From: Halogeometricum sp. S1BR25-6
GTDB taxonomy: Archaea; Halobacteriota; Halobacteria; Halobacteriales; Haloferacaceae
DNA: 64,000 nt
NCBI RefSeq assembly: GCF_031624495.1
Contig: NZ_JAMQOP010000002.1
Location: forward strand, 434,001-498,000
Direction: 5' to 3'
Shown: piece after piece, positions 35,945 through 45,888 of the stretch
Layout of the letters: each line of letters starts with the position of its first letter
Position numbering within the stretch: position 1 is the first letter of the stretch
The notes under the pieces: generated by a model
What the model saw: only the letters and a program-made list of their open reading frames with translations
Databases searched by the model: none
Told to the model about the DNA's origin: nothing
Position numbers and translations under genes: made by a program

Positions 35945-36880
35945 TCAGACGCCGTAGGGGACGCCCGTCAGTTTCTCGGAGAGTTCCCAGAGGCGGTGGG
36001 CGTCCACCTCGTCGCGGGAGTCGGCGCTCGACTCGTTCTCGCCGGGGTAGCCGCGCATGTTCCGAAAGCCCGTGGGTCCGACGTACTCGCCGCCGTCGAC
36101 GCCCGGAGCGGTGGCGGCGTAGACGAGGGGAAGTGCCCCCATCTCGGCGCTCTGGGCGAGGGCGCGGTTCGCGAGGCTCATCCCCAGCAGTCGGAGGTAC
36201 GACCCCTCCATCTCCGGGCCGCGCCGCTGGAGGTTCGTCGCCGCGTAGCCGGGGTGACAGCCGACGCTGAGCACGTCGTCCTCGCCGGCGCGTTCGAGGC
36301 GTCGCTGGAGTTCGTAGGCGAACAGCAGGTTCGCCAGTTTGCTCTGCCCGTAGGCGCCCCACTTGTCGTAGGAGTCCTCGCCCATCAGGTCCTCGAAGTC
36401 CATCTCGCCGCTCTCGTGGACGCCGCTGGACTGGGTGACGACGCGCGTCTCACCCTCCGTCTCGCGGAGCGTATCCAAGAGGCGGCCCGTCAGCGCGAAA
36501 TGTCCGAGGTGGTTGACGCCGAACTGCATCTCGAAGCCCTGTTCGGTCTCGCGGCGTGGAATCGCCATCACGCCCGCGTTGTTGGCGAGAACGTGGAGTT
36601 CGTCGAACTCGCCCTCGAACCACTCGGCGAACCGGCGGACAGAGTCGAGGTCCGCGAGGTCCAACTTCGCCAGCGTGAGGTCGGCGTCCGGAACGCGGTC
36701 GAGCACGTCCCTCGCGGCCTCGCGCCCGCGTTCGGGGCTCCGAACGGCCATCACGACGTGCGCCCCTTTCTCGGCGAGCATCCGCGTCGCTTCGTAGCCG
36801 AGACCGCTGTTCGCGCCGGTTACGACCGCCGTCCTGCCCGACTGGTCGGGGGCGTCCTCGACAGTCCAGTTAGCTGTCAT
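35945..36880 (-). CDS. Short-chain dehydrogenase/reductase (retinol-dehydrogenase-like)
   Basis: A 311 aa SDR. Cofactor motif TAVVTGANSGLGYEATRML (~17-35), LHVLANNAGVMAIPR (~95), the active-site Ser in VTQSSGVHE and YxxxK as AYGQSKLANLLFAYE (~172-186), followed by HPGYAATNLQRRGP. The Arg in AVRSPERGREAA after the second strand suggests NADPH. The motif set is that of the RDH11/WWOX-like group that reduces hydrophobic carbonyls. ATG at 36880 chosen by family; upstream open frame is in the neighbour. Confidence 0.9.
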   Translation of the reverse strand: MTANWTVEDAPDQSGRTAVVTGANSGLGYEATRMLAEKGAHVVMAVRSPERGREAARDVLDRVPDADLTLAKLDLADLDSVRRFAEWFEGEFDELHVLANNAGVMAIPRRETEQGFEMQFGVNHLGHFALTGRLLDTLRETEGETRVVTQSSGVHESGEMDFEDLMGEDSYDKWGAYGQSKLANLLFAYELQRRLERAGEDDVLSVGCHPGYAATNLQRRGPEMEGSYLRLLGMSLANRALAQSAEMGALPLVYAATAPGVDGGEYVGPTGFRNMRGYPGENESSADSRDEVDAHRLWELSEKLTGVPYGV

Positions 36881-36959
36881 TATTCGGGGTAGGGGGTGGC
36901 GACGGTAAAGTCCACGGCTCGCGGCAGGACCGTCTCGGCGGCGGCGGTGCGGCGCCGAT

Positions 36960-37847
36960 TCAGCGTTCGGCGACGGCCGTCTGCATCCCCTCGGTGTTGA
37001 ACGCGCTGCCGACGCCCTCCTCGTCGGCGACGATGACGCCCGCCTCCGAGCCGGTGAGTTCCTCGAACTCGCCGACGGCCAACTCCGCGGCCGCCTGCGC
37101 GTCCTCGCCGGACTCGACATGCCGGACGGCGCGGCGGGTGAGCGTCGCCTTGGCGATGTCCTCGCCCGCGCCCGTCGCGGAGGCGGCGCCCGCGGGGGCG
37201 GCGTAGAAGCCCGAGCCTATCTGCGGCACGTCGCCGACGCGGCCGGCGAGGGCGAACCACCGCCCGCCGGTCGAGGTGGCGGCGGCGAACTCCCGGCCGT
37301 CGGAGGCGACGGCCCCGACGGTGTCGTGGTCCGAGAGGTCGGCGTCGTTCGACGCCGTCGCGCTCGACTCGCCGAACTTCGAGTCGAGCCACGCGAGGTG
37401 GTCGCGCGGCGACCCCTCCGGCGGGTCGGCCTCCGCCCAGCGCTCCCGCGTCTCGGCGGTGAACAGGTCGACGTCCGTCTCGACGCCGAAGTCGGCGGCG
37501 ACGTCGACGGCGGGCCGGCCGGCGACGAAGACGTGCGGCGTCTCCTCCAGCACCGTTCGGGCGACGGAGACGGCGTGTTCGACGCCGTCCATCCCCGCCG
37601 CCGCGCCCGCCTCGAAGTCGCTCGTCATGAGGCCCGCGTCGGTTCGGACGCGACCGTCCGACTGGACGGCCCCGCCGACGCCCGCGTTGAACGCCGGGTC
37701 CGATTCGAGGGCGCGGACGGCCGCCTCGACGGCGTCGACCGGCATCCCGCGGGAGGCGCCCGTCGCGGCCGCCTCGTCGAGCGTCTGCTGTCTCGGCTCC
37801 GGTTCCTCGGGGACGCCGCCGGCGCCGCCGTGGACGATGACTCGCAT
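36960..37847 (-). CDS. Isoaspartyl peptidase / L-asparaginase (Ntn hydrolase)
   Basis: A 295 aa plant-type asparaginase precursor. It begins MRVIVHGGAGGVPEEPEP and contains PAFNAGVGGAVQSDGRV (~52-68), AGLMTSDFEAGAA, and the autocatalytic cleavage site ahead of the new N-terminal nucleophile Thr in DHDTVGAVASDGR (Thr ~174). Beta-chain hallmarks: TSTGGRWFALAGRVGDVPQI and the ATGAGEDIAKATL block. It removes isoaspartyl residues, a common lesion in Asp-rich halophilic proteins, and may hydrolyse asparagine. Confidence 0.92.
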   Translation of the reverse strand: MRVIVHGGAGGVPEEPEPRQQTLDEAAATGASRGMPVDAVEAAVRALESDPAFNAGVGGAVQSDGRVRTDAGLMTSDFEAGAAAGMDGVEHAVSVARTVLEETPHVFVAGRPAVDVAADFGVETDVDLFTAETRERWAEADPPEGSPRDHLAWLDSKFGESSATASNDADLSDHDTVGAVASDGREFAAATSTGGRWFALAGRVGDVPQIGSGFYAAPAGAASATGAGEDIAKATLTRRAVRHVESGEDAQAAAELAVGEFEELTGSEAGVIVADEEGVGSAFNTEGMQTAVAER

Positions 37848-38013
37848 AGGACGGCCGACGACGGGGGCCGAGAAAACGGCACCGACTCGCGGAGGGGCGG
37901 CGTCGGGGGGGAGCCTCCGGACGCGGCGTCGGCGGGGCGGAAACGGCGAGAAACCGCGAGAGAGCGGCGCCTCGACCGGAACCGCCGGAGCAGCCGTCTC
38001 GTCGATAACGGCA

Positions 38014-38023
38014 GTACTTTACG
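38014..38023 (+). promoter_or_regulatory. Candidate TATA box for icd
   Basis: gtactttacg lies 27-36 bases before the icd ATG, the spacing for a nearly leaderless archaeal transcript, and is the only A/T-rich stretch in the local 200-base gap. Confidence 0.4.
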
Positions 38024-38049
38024 CTCGGTGAGGGAACAGGGGAATCGTT

Positions 38050-39295
<1,246 letters not shown>

Positions 39296-39312
<17 letters not shown>

Positions 39313-39437
39313 AGCCAACTCTTCGAGCAGCCAGAACTCTCCGAGTTCTGGCGACATCGAGACGCTGTCGTAGATAGCGTCTCAAGCGCTCGGAAATCAC
39401 AGATTTCCGAGAATATCGAAGAACTCTCGTAAGCGAG
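39296..39437. repeat. Tandem palindrome array at the 3' end of icd
   Basis: Four consecutive tight palindromes: 39296-39326 (14-bp stem, loop tag = the icd stop), 39330-39352 (gccagaactc/gagttctggc, loop tcc), 39359-39383 (gagacgct/agcgtctc, extendable by G-T pairing to 11 bp with loop gta), and 39389-39411 (ctcggaaatc/gatttccgag, loop aca). A shorter one (ctcg-4-cgag) ends the array. The region begins and ends with copies of the icd C-terminal codons (ENIEEL) 120 bases apart in frame. Apart from the TAG, the 40 inserted codons are open. A transcription terminator array is an alternative, but oligo-T is lacking. Confidence 0.75.
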
Positions 39438-39486
39438 TCGGCGCCGCTCCGCGACCCCTCTTTGTTTCGACCGCCGAGCGGCGAGG

Positions 39487-39828
39487 CTACTCGTCGCCCC
39501 AGTCGGCCATCGTTCGCGGCGGGCTGAAGATGTCGACGCCTTCGACCGTCTCATCGCCGCGGTTCTCGGCGGCGTGGACCTCCTCGCTACCGAGCGCGTA
39601 GGAGTCGCCCGCGCGGACGACCACCTCCCTGTCTTCGAGGACGAACGTGAGTTCGCCCGCGGTGAGATAGCCCACCTGCTCCTGTTCGTGACCGTGCGAG
39701 GGCACCGTCGCGCCGGGTTCGATGCGGAAGTGCTGGACGTTCATCCGTTCGGCGCCGGCGAGCACCGAGAGGTGGACGTCCGGGACCGCTTCGACCGATT
39801 CGACGTCGTCCGTGGAAACGCGTTCCAT
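39487..39828 (-). CDS. Cupin-domain protein
   Basis: A 113 aa single cupin. Metal motif ATVPSHGHEQEQVGYLTAGE (~40-59) and second motif GSEEVHAAENRG (~82-93). The FRIEPGATVP opening is typical of small cupin_2 proteins. Function unspecified. ATG at 39828 gives MERVSTDDVESVEAVPDVHL; longer in-frame starts lack similarity. Convergent with icd and divergent from the zinc/HTH gene. Confidence 0.82.
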   Translation of the reverse strand: MERVSTDDVESVEAVPDVHLSVLAGAERMNVQHFRIEPGATVPSHGHEQEQVGYLTAGELTFVLEDREVVVRAGDSYALGSEEVHAAENRGDETVEGVDIFSPPRTMADWGDE

Positions 39829-39910
39829 GGGGAGTCTGCATCCCCGTCCGAAATAAGCGTACGCCCGGCGCGGTGCCAAGGTTCAAATCCGACGACGCGG
39901 AAGCGGTGGT

Positions 39911-40438
39911 ATGTACGCGGTGGTCGGCTGTTCGGAGTGCGCCAACATGTGGATCATCACCGACCCGAAGCGGTCGAAGACGGCGAACTGTTCCCGGTGC
40001 GGGCGGACCCACCAGACGAAGAAACTGCGTTCGTTTCTCGAAACCGATGACCACCACGCCGCCAGACAGGCGCGGGCGGCCCTCCTCGCCAAGAAACACG
40101 GCGACAGCGAGGCGTTCGCCGAGACGGCGCACGTCTCGGAGATGGAGGAGCGAATCGAGGAATCCGGTATCGACGACGCCGAGTACCTCGAAGGCTCCGG
40201 GCTCGACGCCGCGGAAATCGAATCCGCGGGCGAGCGGGCGATGGAGGGACGCTCGTCGTCGAACCGACTCGACGTGGTCCGCGAGGCGGTCCGAGAGGGC
40301 GACCGTCCGACGGAGGAGGAGGTGGTCGCGTCCGCCGAGGAGCGCGGCGTCCCCGGCGACGCGGCGCGGGACCTCCTCGAGAAACTGACCCGACGCGGCG
40401 AACTCTCGGAGTCACGCGGGCGGTACCGCCTGCTCTGA
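39911..40438 (+). CDS. Zinc-ribbon/winged-helix protein (DUF5817-like)
   Basis: A 175 aa protein. N-terminal zinc ribbon with CSECANMW and CSRCGRTHQTKKL (Cys pairs at ~7-10 and ~27-30), a charged central helix (ARQARAALLAKKHGDSEAFA), and a C-terminal winged-helix-like domain (RPTEEEVVASAEERGVPGDA, LEKLTRRGELSESRGRYRLL). The combination of Zn ribbon plus C-terminal wing is known in haloarchaeal proteins of unknown function; DNA or RNA binding is likely. The name DUF5817 is from memory. Start ATG 39911. Confidence 0.78.
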   Translation: MYAVVGCSECANMWIITDPKRSKTANCSRCGRTHQTKKLRSFLETDDHHAARQARAALLAKKHGDSEAFAETAHVSEMEERIEESGIDDAEYLEGSGLDAAEIESAGERAMEGRSSSNRLDVVREAVREGDRPTEEEVVASAEERGVPGDAARDLLEKLTRRGELSESRGRYRLL

Positions 40439-40637
40439 GGAGAGGGGTGGTCGACGTCGACCGGCGGCGAGGGAACCCACGGGAACGTGAGCACCAGCGC
40501 GAGCGGTTCGACTGCTCACTTTGCCTTTCGGAGGGACATCGAGAGCGACTACCGGAGAGTCGTCGTCGCCATGTCCGAACGGTCGGTCCTCAACCGACGA
40601 AAAATCGGGGGCCGCGTCCGAGCGCTCGCGCCGCGCG

Positions 40638-40835
40638 TCACAGCAGACCGAGCAGTTTCAGCGCCGTCAGCGCGGAGACGACGGAACCCGTCGCGAGTTT
40701 GACGAGGCGCAGGAGGCGCGTCGCCGCGCGGACGTCCGAGTCGCCTGCGGCGTCGTCGGCGCGCGCGTCGGACGGTGCGTCCGGAGGGCCGGTACCAGCG
40801 TCGGCGGCCGCTGGCGCGTTCGTTCGGGGGGACAT
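40638..40835 (-). CDS. Small hypothetical protein with C-terminal helix
   Basis: A 65 aa protein: an Ala/Asp/Pro-rich first half, then a hydrophobic tail RLVKLATGSVVSALTALKLL ending GLL that could be a membrane anchor or amphipathic helix. No known domain. The ATG at 40833-40835 is the only sensible start. It is divergent from the small membrane protein at 41011, sharing a 175-base A/T-containing promoter region. Coding is likely but not certain. Confidence 0.45.
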   Translation of the reverse strand: MSPRTNAPAAADAGTGPPDAPSDARADDAAGDSDVRAATRLLRLVKLATGSVVSALTALKLLGLL

Positions 40836-41010
40836 GACGGGGCCGCCCGCGGCGGCGGGGGAGTCGCGCCGCCGCGGACGCGTTCCGACAGAGACCCGAC
40901 ACGAGTGTAAATGCGAGCCATGGGTGCACGGTGAAAGTGGGCCATTCGGCGGAACTGGAACGGCGTACGGAAAACGAAACGCTTTGTCCGGGAGCGACCC
41001 ACGGGCGCGT

Positions 41011-41358
41011 ATGTCGGATTCGCTGCCAGCGCCCGTCGGCGTCCTCGTGCGCGCCCTCGTCGTGGCGTGTTTCGTCGGCGGCGGCGTCCTCGCCCTCCTC
41101 AACGGGCGCCTCGTCCTCGCCGGTCTGGCCTACCTCGCGGGGTACACCGCACTCGCCGGGGCCGCCCTCGTGCGGGGGCAACGCCGCCGCGGCGCCGGCC
41201 TCTCGCTGTCCGGTCTCGGGTGGATGGTCCTGGCCGTCGGCGTCGCCCTCGGGTCGGAACTCCTCCTCCTCGGGGCGGGCGTCGCCCTCCTCGCCGTCGG
41301 AACGGGCCTGCTCGTCCTCCCGTGGGTCAGTCGTCGTCAGGAAACGACCGTCGACTGA
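41011..41358 (+). CDS. Hypothetical four-helix membrane protein
   Basis: A 115 aa protein consisting of four hydrophobic helices with short polar loops (VGVLVRALVVACFVGGGVLA; GLAYLAGYTALAGAALV; LGWMVLAVGVALGSELLLL; VALLAVGTGLLVLPWV). I recognise no functional family. The start at 41011 is preceded by A/T-rich sequence (ggaaaacgaaacgctttg at 40970-40987). Convergent with hmgA, 16 bases apart. Confidence 0.6.
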   Translation: MSDSLPAPVGVLVRALVVACFVGGGVLALLNGRLVLAGLAYLAGYTALAGAALVRGQRRRGAGLSLSGLGWMVLAVGVALGSELLLLGAGVALLAVGTGLLVLPWVSRRQETTVD

Positions 41359-41374
41359 CTCGCGGACCGCGACG

Positions 41375-42601
41375 CTACCGCCCGAGTTCGGCGTGCGCGC
41401 TGGAGAGGTGCCGCGACGCGAGCGCCGATAGCAGGGAGAGTTCGCCCGCGAGCGACCCGACGGCGATGGCCTCCGCGAGGGCGTCGGCGTTCGACCCGGC
41501 CGGGTCGCCGCCGCCGCGGACGCCCAGAACGTCGAGGCCTTCGGCCTGCGTCGGCAGCTTCGTCCCGCCGCCGACGGTGCCGACTTCGAGGCTGGCGATG
41601 GAGACGGAGACGTAGAGGCCTTCGTCCCTCACTTCGGCCGTCGTGATAGCGTTCGAGCCTTCGACCACCTGCGCGGCGTCCTGCCCGGTGGCGAGGAACA
41701 TCGCGGCGACGACGTTGGCGACGTGGGCGTTGAACCCCAGACTGGCCGCCTTCGCCGACCCGACGAGGTTCTTTCTGGTGTTGAGTTCCGCGACGGCTTC
41801 GGGCGTCGTGTGCAGACGCTCCTCGACCACCTCGCGCGGAATCGTCACGTCGGCGGTGACCGAACGCCCGCGCCCCTCGACGGCGTTTATCGCCGCGGGC
41901 TTCTTGTCCGAGCAGAGGTTGCCCGAGAGGGCGACGAGCGAGGCGTCAGTCGCTTCCTCGACCACGTCGCAGGCGGCCCGCGTGGCGATGGTGGCCATGT
42001 TCATCCCCATCGCGTCCTTCGTGTCGTAGCGGAAGCGCAGGTAGACGGAGTTGCCGACGACGTACGGCGTCACCCCCTCCAGTTCGCCGTGACTCGTCGT
42101 CTCCTCGGCCGCCTCGCGGAGTTTCCCCTCGTTTTCGCGCACCCACTCGACCAGCGCCTCGGCCTCCACCACGTCCGCCACGCGGAAGACGGGCGCGCGG
42201 GTCATCCCCGATTTCAGCACGCGCGCGTTCGCTCCGCCGGCGTCGTTGAGGACCGAGCAACCCCGATTGACGCTCGCCAGTAGCGCACCCTCCGTCGTGG
42301 CGAGGGGGAGGTGGCGCTCGCCGTCGAGGCTCGCGCCGCGAATCGCGACGGGGCCGGCGACGCCCATCGGCACCTGCACCGCGCCGACCATGTTCTCGAT
42401 GTTGGACCCGGCGGCCGCGTCGGCGGGGAAACCGTAGTCGCCGACGACGTCCAAGGACGCGCCGGACCGCTCCTCGACGAGGAGTCGGCGGGCCGCCGTC
42501 GCCGTGTCCGCGTCGGCGTGCTCTTCGAGTTCGTGGAATCTGAGCGTTCCGTCGCGGACGCGCTCGGCGAGTTCCTCGGCCGCGCGAGTGTCGTCGGTCA
42601 T
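41375..42601 (-). CDS. hmgA: HMG-CoA reductase, class I (NADPH)
   Basis: Rate-limiting enzyme of the mevalonate pathway that makes isoprenoid side chains for archaeal membrane lipids; 408 aa, cytosolic (no membrane anchor). Motifs: ENMVGAVQVPMGVAGP (~69-84), the catalytic Glu in LATTEGALLASVNRG (~101-115), DAMGMNMATIATRAA (~190-204), the Asp in LSGNLCSDKKPAA and GTVGGGTKLPTQ (~340). A TATA-like stretch (gataacggtt on the minus strand, ~42629) lies near -30. Confidence 0.96.
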   Translation of the reverse strand: MTDDTRAAEELAERVRDGTLRFHELEEHADADTATAARRLLVEERSGASLDVVGDYGFPADAAAGSNIENMVGAVQVPMGVAGPVAIRGASLDGERHLPLATTEGALLASVNRGCSVLNDAGGANARVLKSGMTRAPVFRVADVVEAEALVEWVRENEGKLREAAEETTSHGELEGVTPYVVGNSVYLRFRYDTKDAMGMNMATIATRAACDVVEEATDASLVALSGNLCSDKKPAAINAVEGRGRSVTADVTIPREVVEERLHTTPEAVAELNTRKNLVGSAKAASLGFNAHVANVVAAMFLATGQDAAQVVEGSNAITTAEVRDEGLYVSVSIASLEVGTVGGGTKLPTQAEGLDVLGVRGGGDPAGSNADALAEAIAVGSLAGELSLLSALASRHLSSAHAELGR

Positions 42602-42625
42602 GTCCGTGGCTTTTCCCCGACTCTC

Positions 42626-42964
42626 CTAACCGTTATCGGTCCCATTCTCGGTCTCTGTCTCCGTCGCACTCCCGGTTGCGTCCACCGCAGCAGCGACTGG
42701 CGCGACAGCCACAACCACAGTTGCGTACACCTCGAAAGTCCCTGTCGTCTCAGCTCCCAGAACTCGTCGGCTGGCCGCCCCCACTGCCGGGCGGACCGAA
42801 AGGGGCGCATCGCTGGGGGAAGGCGGCCGACGCAAGCACCGCAGCGCCACAGGCGCGAGGAGCGCAGCGAGGCCCCCGACTCCAGCGATTCGGGGCTTTC
42901 GCGGTGTTCCCGGCGACGGTCGTCGTTGCTGTGTAGCCGTCGACGAAGACTCCGAGGATAACAT
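42626..42964 (-). CDS. Doubtful ORF in a compositionally odd 420-base gap
   Basis: The 420 bases between hmgA and the amidohydrolase are less biased in codon position than all neighbours. The best frame is 112 aa: a basic Ser/Arg-rich start (MLSSESSSTATQQRRPSPGT), a hydrophobic stretch IAGVGGLAALLAPVALRCL, a second one FEVYATVVVAVAPVAAAV and a Thr/Glu-rich tail. Third-position GC looks clearly lower than in real genes nearby, so this could be a small membrane protein acquired from elsewhere or non-coding repeat-like DNA. I favour caution. It overlaps the hmgA promoter. Confidence 0.25.
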   Translation of the reverse strand: MLSSESSSTATQQRRPSPGTPRKPRIAGVGGLAALLAPVALRCLRRPPSPSDAPLSVRPAVGAASRRVLGAETTGTFEVYATVVVAVAPVAAAVDATGSATETETENGTDNG

Positions 42965-43021
42965 CTCAAATTCATACCCGCCACCCGAACCGTTTTGCTC
43001 CTTCCCGTCACCTGCCCACAC

Positions 43022-44575
43022 ATGACCGACGCCGCGGACCTCGTCCTCCTCGACGGGGAGATTCACACGCTATGCGACCCCGACGAGACGCACGAGGCGA
43101 TAGCCGTCCGCGACGGCCGCATCGTCCGCATCGGCGCCACCTACGACGTGGAGTTCCTCGTCGGCACCGAGACGGAGACGCTGAGACTCGACGGCGACGT
43201 GGTGCTGCCCGGGTTCGTCGACGCGCACACCCACCTCGACATGGTCGGTCGGTCGCTCGTTCACGCCGACCTGTCGGGCGCCTCGGGACCCGACGACTGC
43301 CGCGACCGACTCCGGAAACGACTGGACGAACTCGAATCCGAGGGGGGCGCGGAGAGCGACGACTGGGTGCTCGGGTTCGGTTACGACGAGAGCGGGTGGG
43401 CCGAGTCGCGCTATCTCACCTGCGAGGACCTCGATTCGGTCGCGACCGACCGCCCCGTCGCCGCGTTCCGCGAGGACATGCACGTCGTCTCCCTGAACTC
43501 TGTCGCCCTCGACCGACACCTGGGCGAGATGCCCAAGGACGACGTGCGCTTCGACGGCGAGGACCCGACCGGCGTCGTCGTCGAGGAGGCCGTAGACGCG
43601 ATATACGGCGCCGTCGAACCCGGCGTCGAGGAGACGGAGGAACTCCTCCGCGCGGCGCAGGCGGCGGCGAACGAACGCGGGGTCACCGGCGTCCACGACA
43701 TGACGCGCAACTCGCAGAAACCGCGGGTGTACCGCGACCTCGACCGGGCGGGCGAGTTGACGCTTCGGGTTCGAATCAACTACTGGGCCGACCACCTCGA
43801 CGGCGTGATAGACGCCGGTCTGCGGACGAACCACGGCAGCGAGATGGTCCGGACGGGGGCGATAAAGACGTTCACCGATGGGTCGTTCGGCGGCCGAACG
43901 GCCAAACTGTCGGACCCGTACAGCGACAGCGAGGGGGAGACCGGGACGTGGGTGGTCGACCCCGAGGAGTTGGCCGACGTCGTCTCGCGGGCGGACGCGT
44001 ACGGTCTCCAACTGTCGGCGCACGCCATCGGCGACGAGGCCGTCGACGCCGTCCTCGACGCCTACGAAACCTGCGAGAGTCCGGGTGAGAGCCGCCACCG
44101 CGTCGAACACGCCGAATTGGCCGACGACGAGGCGATAGCGCGGTTCGCGGAGTCCGGCGTCGTCGCCTCCGTCCAGCCCAACTTCCTGAAGTGGGCCGAG
44201 GAGGGCGGTCTGTACGCCTCGCGCCTCGGCGACCGGCGGACCGAGACGAACCGCTACGCCGCCCTCGCGGACGCCGGCGTCCCCCTCGCGTTCGGCAGCG
44301 ACTGCATGCCGCTCGACCCCCTCCTCGGCGTCCACTGGGCGGTGAACGCCCCCGCGGAGGCGCAACGGCTGAGCGTCACCGACGCCCTCCGCGCGTACAC
44401 GTCCGGCGCGGCGTACGCCGGGTTCGACGAGGACCGATTGGGGACGCTCGAAGTCGGGAAAACCGCGGACCTGACGGTGCTGGCCGAGTCGCCGTGGGAG
44501 GCCGAGCGGATACGCGATATCGACGTCTCGGCCACCGTCGTCGACGGACGAGTCGTCTACGACGCCGACGCGTAA
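43022..44575 (+). CDS. Amidohydrolase, YtcJ-like
   Basis: A 517 aa metal-dependent amidohydrolase. The first metal motif GFVDAHTHLDMVGRS (~67-81), the central lysine-type segment GAIKTFTDGSFGG (~280), metal His in SAHAIGDEAVDAV (~338) and HRVEHAELADDEA (~358-370), and the Asp in LAFGSDCMPLDPL (~420). YtcJ-like enzymes hydrolyse amide or formyl bonds on unknown substrates (exoenzyme-type regulators in Bacillus). The start at 43022 gives MTDAADLVLLDGEIHTLCDP. Confidence 0.9.
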   Translation: MTDAADLVLLDGEIHTLCDPDETHEAIAVRDGRIVRIGATYDVEFLVGTETETLRLDGDVVLPGFVDAHTHLDMVGRSLVHADLSGASGPDDCRDRLRKRLDELESEGGAESDDWVLGFGYDESGWAESRYLTCEDLDSVATDRPVAAFREDMHVVSLNSVALDRHLGEMPKDDVRFDGEDPTGVVVEEAVDAIYGAVEPGVEETEELLRAAQAAANERGVTGVHDMTRNSQKPRVYRDLDRAGELTLRVRINYWADHLDGVIDAGLRTNHGSEMVRTGAIKTFTDGSFGGRTAKLSDPYSDSEGETGTWVVDPEELADVVSRADAYGLQLSAHAIGDEAVDAVLDAYETCESPGESRHRVEHAELADDEAIARFAESGVVASVQPNFLKWAEEGGLYASRLGDRRTETNRYAALADAGVPLAFGSDCMPLDPLLGVHWAVNAPAEAQRLSVTDALRAYTSGAAYAGFDEDRLGTLEVGKTADLTVLAESPWEAERIRDIDVSATVVDGRVVYDADA

Positions 44576-44760
44576 CGGCCGAAGAGAATAGTCCTTCGAT
44601 ACCGCCTCATTTCGCGTAGGATTCTTTCGCTCGTGACTAAGAGACCTACACTAGATAGCCATCCATTACCGGATAGTATCTCAGCACAATCTACACTTCG
44701 AAGAAGAATATTTTTCATCAAAGCGCTCTGAGGAGACGATAGCCCTCACACGGGATACCA
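44576..44760. promoter_or_regulatory. A/T-rich promoter region of the nadABC operon
   Basis: This 185-base gap is the most A/T-rich stretch of its neighbourhood. A strong TATA candidate aatattttt (44708-44716) lies about 45-53 bases before the nadA ATG, implying a leader of roughly 20 bases; gaggag (44730-44735) would fall at the transcript start rather than at a ribosome-binding distance. No clear riboswitch or long dyad is visible. Binding by an NAD-responsive repressor cannot be judged by eye. Confidence 0.4.
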
Positions 44761-45888
44761 ATGGCACGACTAGAGACAGCGGGGTTCGAATCGGACCTGA
44801 GCCTCTTCAAGTACGACGATTTAGAGCAGTTACCCGAACGGTATCGGGACCTGACCGAAGCGGATAGGGCGGGGAGAATCGAGGCCGCCCGCGAGGAACT
44901 CGGCGACGAGGTGGTCGTCCTCGGCCACAACTACCAGCGCCGCGAAATAGTCGAGCACGCCGATTTCGTCGGCGACTCCTACGAACTGTCGAGGCGCGCG
45001 GCCGAGTCCGACGCCGAGTCCGTCGTCTTCGCCGGAGTGACGTTCATGGCGGAGAGCGCCGACATAATCACCGACGACGACCAGACCGTCCTCCTGCCAT
45101 CGATGGAGGCGTCCTGTCCGATGGCCGGGATGGCCGAGGCGCTTCAAGTCGACGCGGCGTGGGAGAAAATCGAGTCGGCGGCGGGCGGACGAGACGTGAT
45201 TCCGGTGACGTACATGAACTCCTACGCCGACCTGAAGGCGTTCTGCGCCGAACAGGGCGGACTCGTCTGCACCTCCTCGAACGCCGCCGACGCGTTCGAG
45301 TGGGCGTTCGAACGGGGCGACGCCGTCCTCTTCCTCCCGGACAAACACCTCGGACGCAACACCGCCGCCGAACTCGGCGTCGACTCGGTGACCGAGTGGG
45401 ACCCCTGGGACGCCGACTCGCCCGACGCCGCGGCGGCCGCCGACGCGGACGTCGTCCTCTGGGACGGCTACTGTCAGGTGCACGAGCGCTTCGACGTCGA
45501 GCACGTCGAACGGGCGCGCGAGGAACGCGACGCGAACGTCATCGTCCACCCCGAGTGCCGTCGGGAGGTGGTCGTCGCCGCCGACGAGGCGGGGTCGACG
45601 AGCCGGATATGCGACACCGTCGCAAACGCCGACCCCGGCGAGACGTGGGCTATCGGCACCGAGATACACCTCGTGAACCACCTGCGACGGTGGCATCCGG
45701 AGGTCGAGGTGATTTCCCTCTGCGGCGACGCCTGCATGGACTGCAACGCGATGCGGCAGGTAGACCCGAACTACCTGACGTGGCTGCTGGAATCGCTCGC
45801 CGACGGCGAGGTGCACAACGCCGTCGAGGTGGCGGAACGGGAGAAGGAACTGGCCGAAGTCGCCCTCGACAGGATGCTCGACCTATGA
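44761..45888 (+). CDS. nadA: Quinolinate synthase A
   Basis: Condenses iminoaspartate with dihydroxyacetone phosphate to quinolinate, first committed part of de novo NAD synthesis; 375 aa. A [4Fe-4S] enzyme: the three cluster cysteines can be placed in [13 protein letters not shown] (~120), [11 protein letters not shown] (~268) and [11 protein letters not shown] (~320), with the conserved [20 protein letters not shown] near residue 60 and [11 protein letters not shown]. The gene ends in ATGA, shared with nadB. Confidence 0.95.
   Translation: MARLETAGFESDLSLFKYDDLEQLPERYRDLTEADRAGRIEAAREELGDEVVVLGHNYQRREIVEHADFVGDSYELSRRAAESDAESVVFAGVTFMAESADIITDDDQTVLLPSMEASCPMAGMAEALQVDAAWEKIESAAGGRDVIPVTYMNSYADLKAFCAEQGGLVCTSSNAADAFEWAFERGDAVLFLPDKHLGRNTAAELGVDSVTEWDPWDADSPDAAAAADADVVLWDGYCQVHERFDVEHVERAREERDANVIVHPECRREVVVAADEAGSTSRICDTVANADPGETWAIGTEIHLVNHLRRWHPEVEVISLCGDACMDCNAMRQVDPNYLTWLLESLADGEVHNAVEVAEREKELAEVALDRMLDL

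Noticed and set aside
44576-44760. Riboswitch before nadA
   Set aside because: The A/T-rich gap gives a predicted leader of only about 20 bases, too short for an aptamer, and no conserved NAD-II or similar motif is visible.
45159-45884. Extended 5' frame for nadB inside nadA
   Set aside because: Overlaps nadA in another frame without similarity; the ATG in the nadA stop leads straight to the FAD motif.
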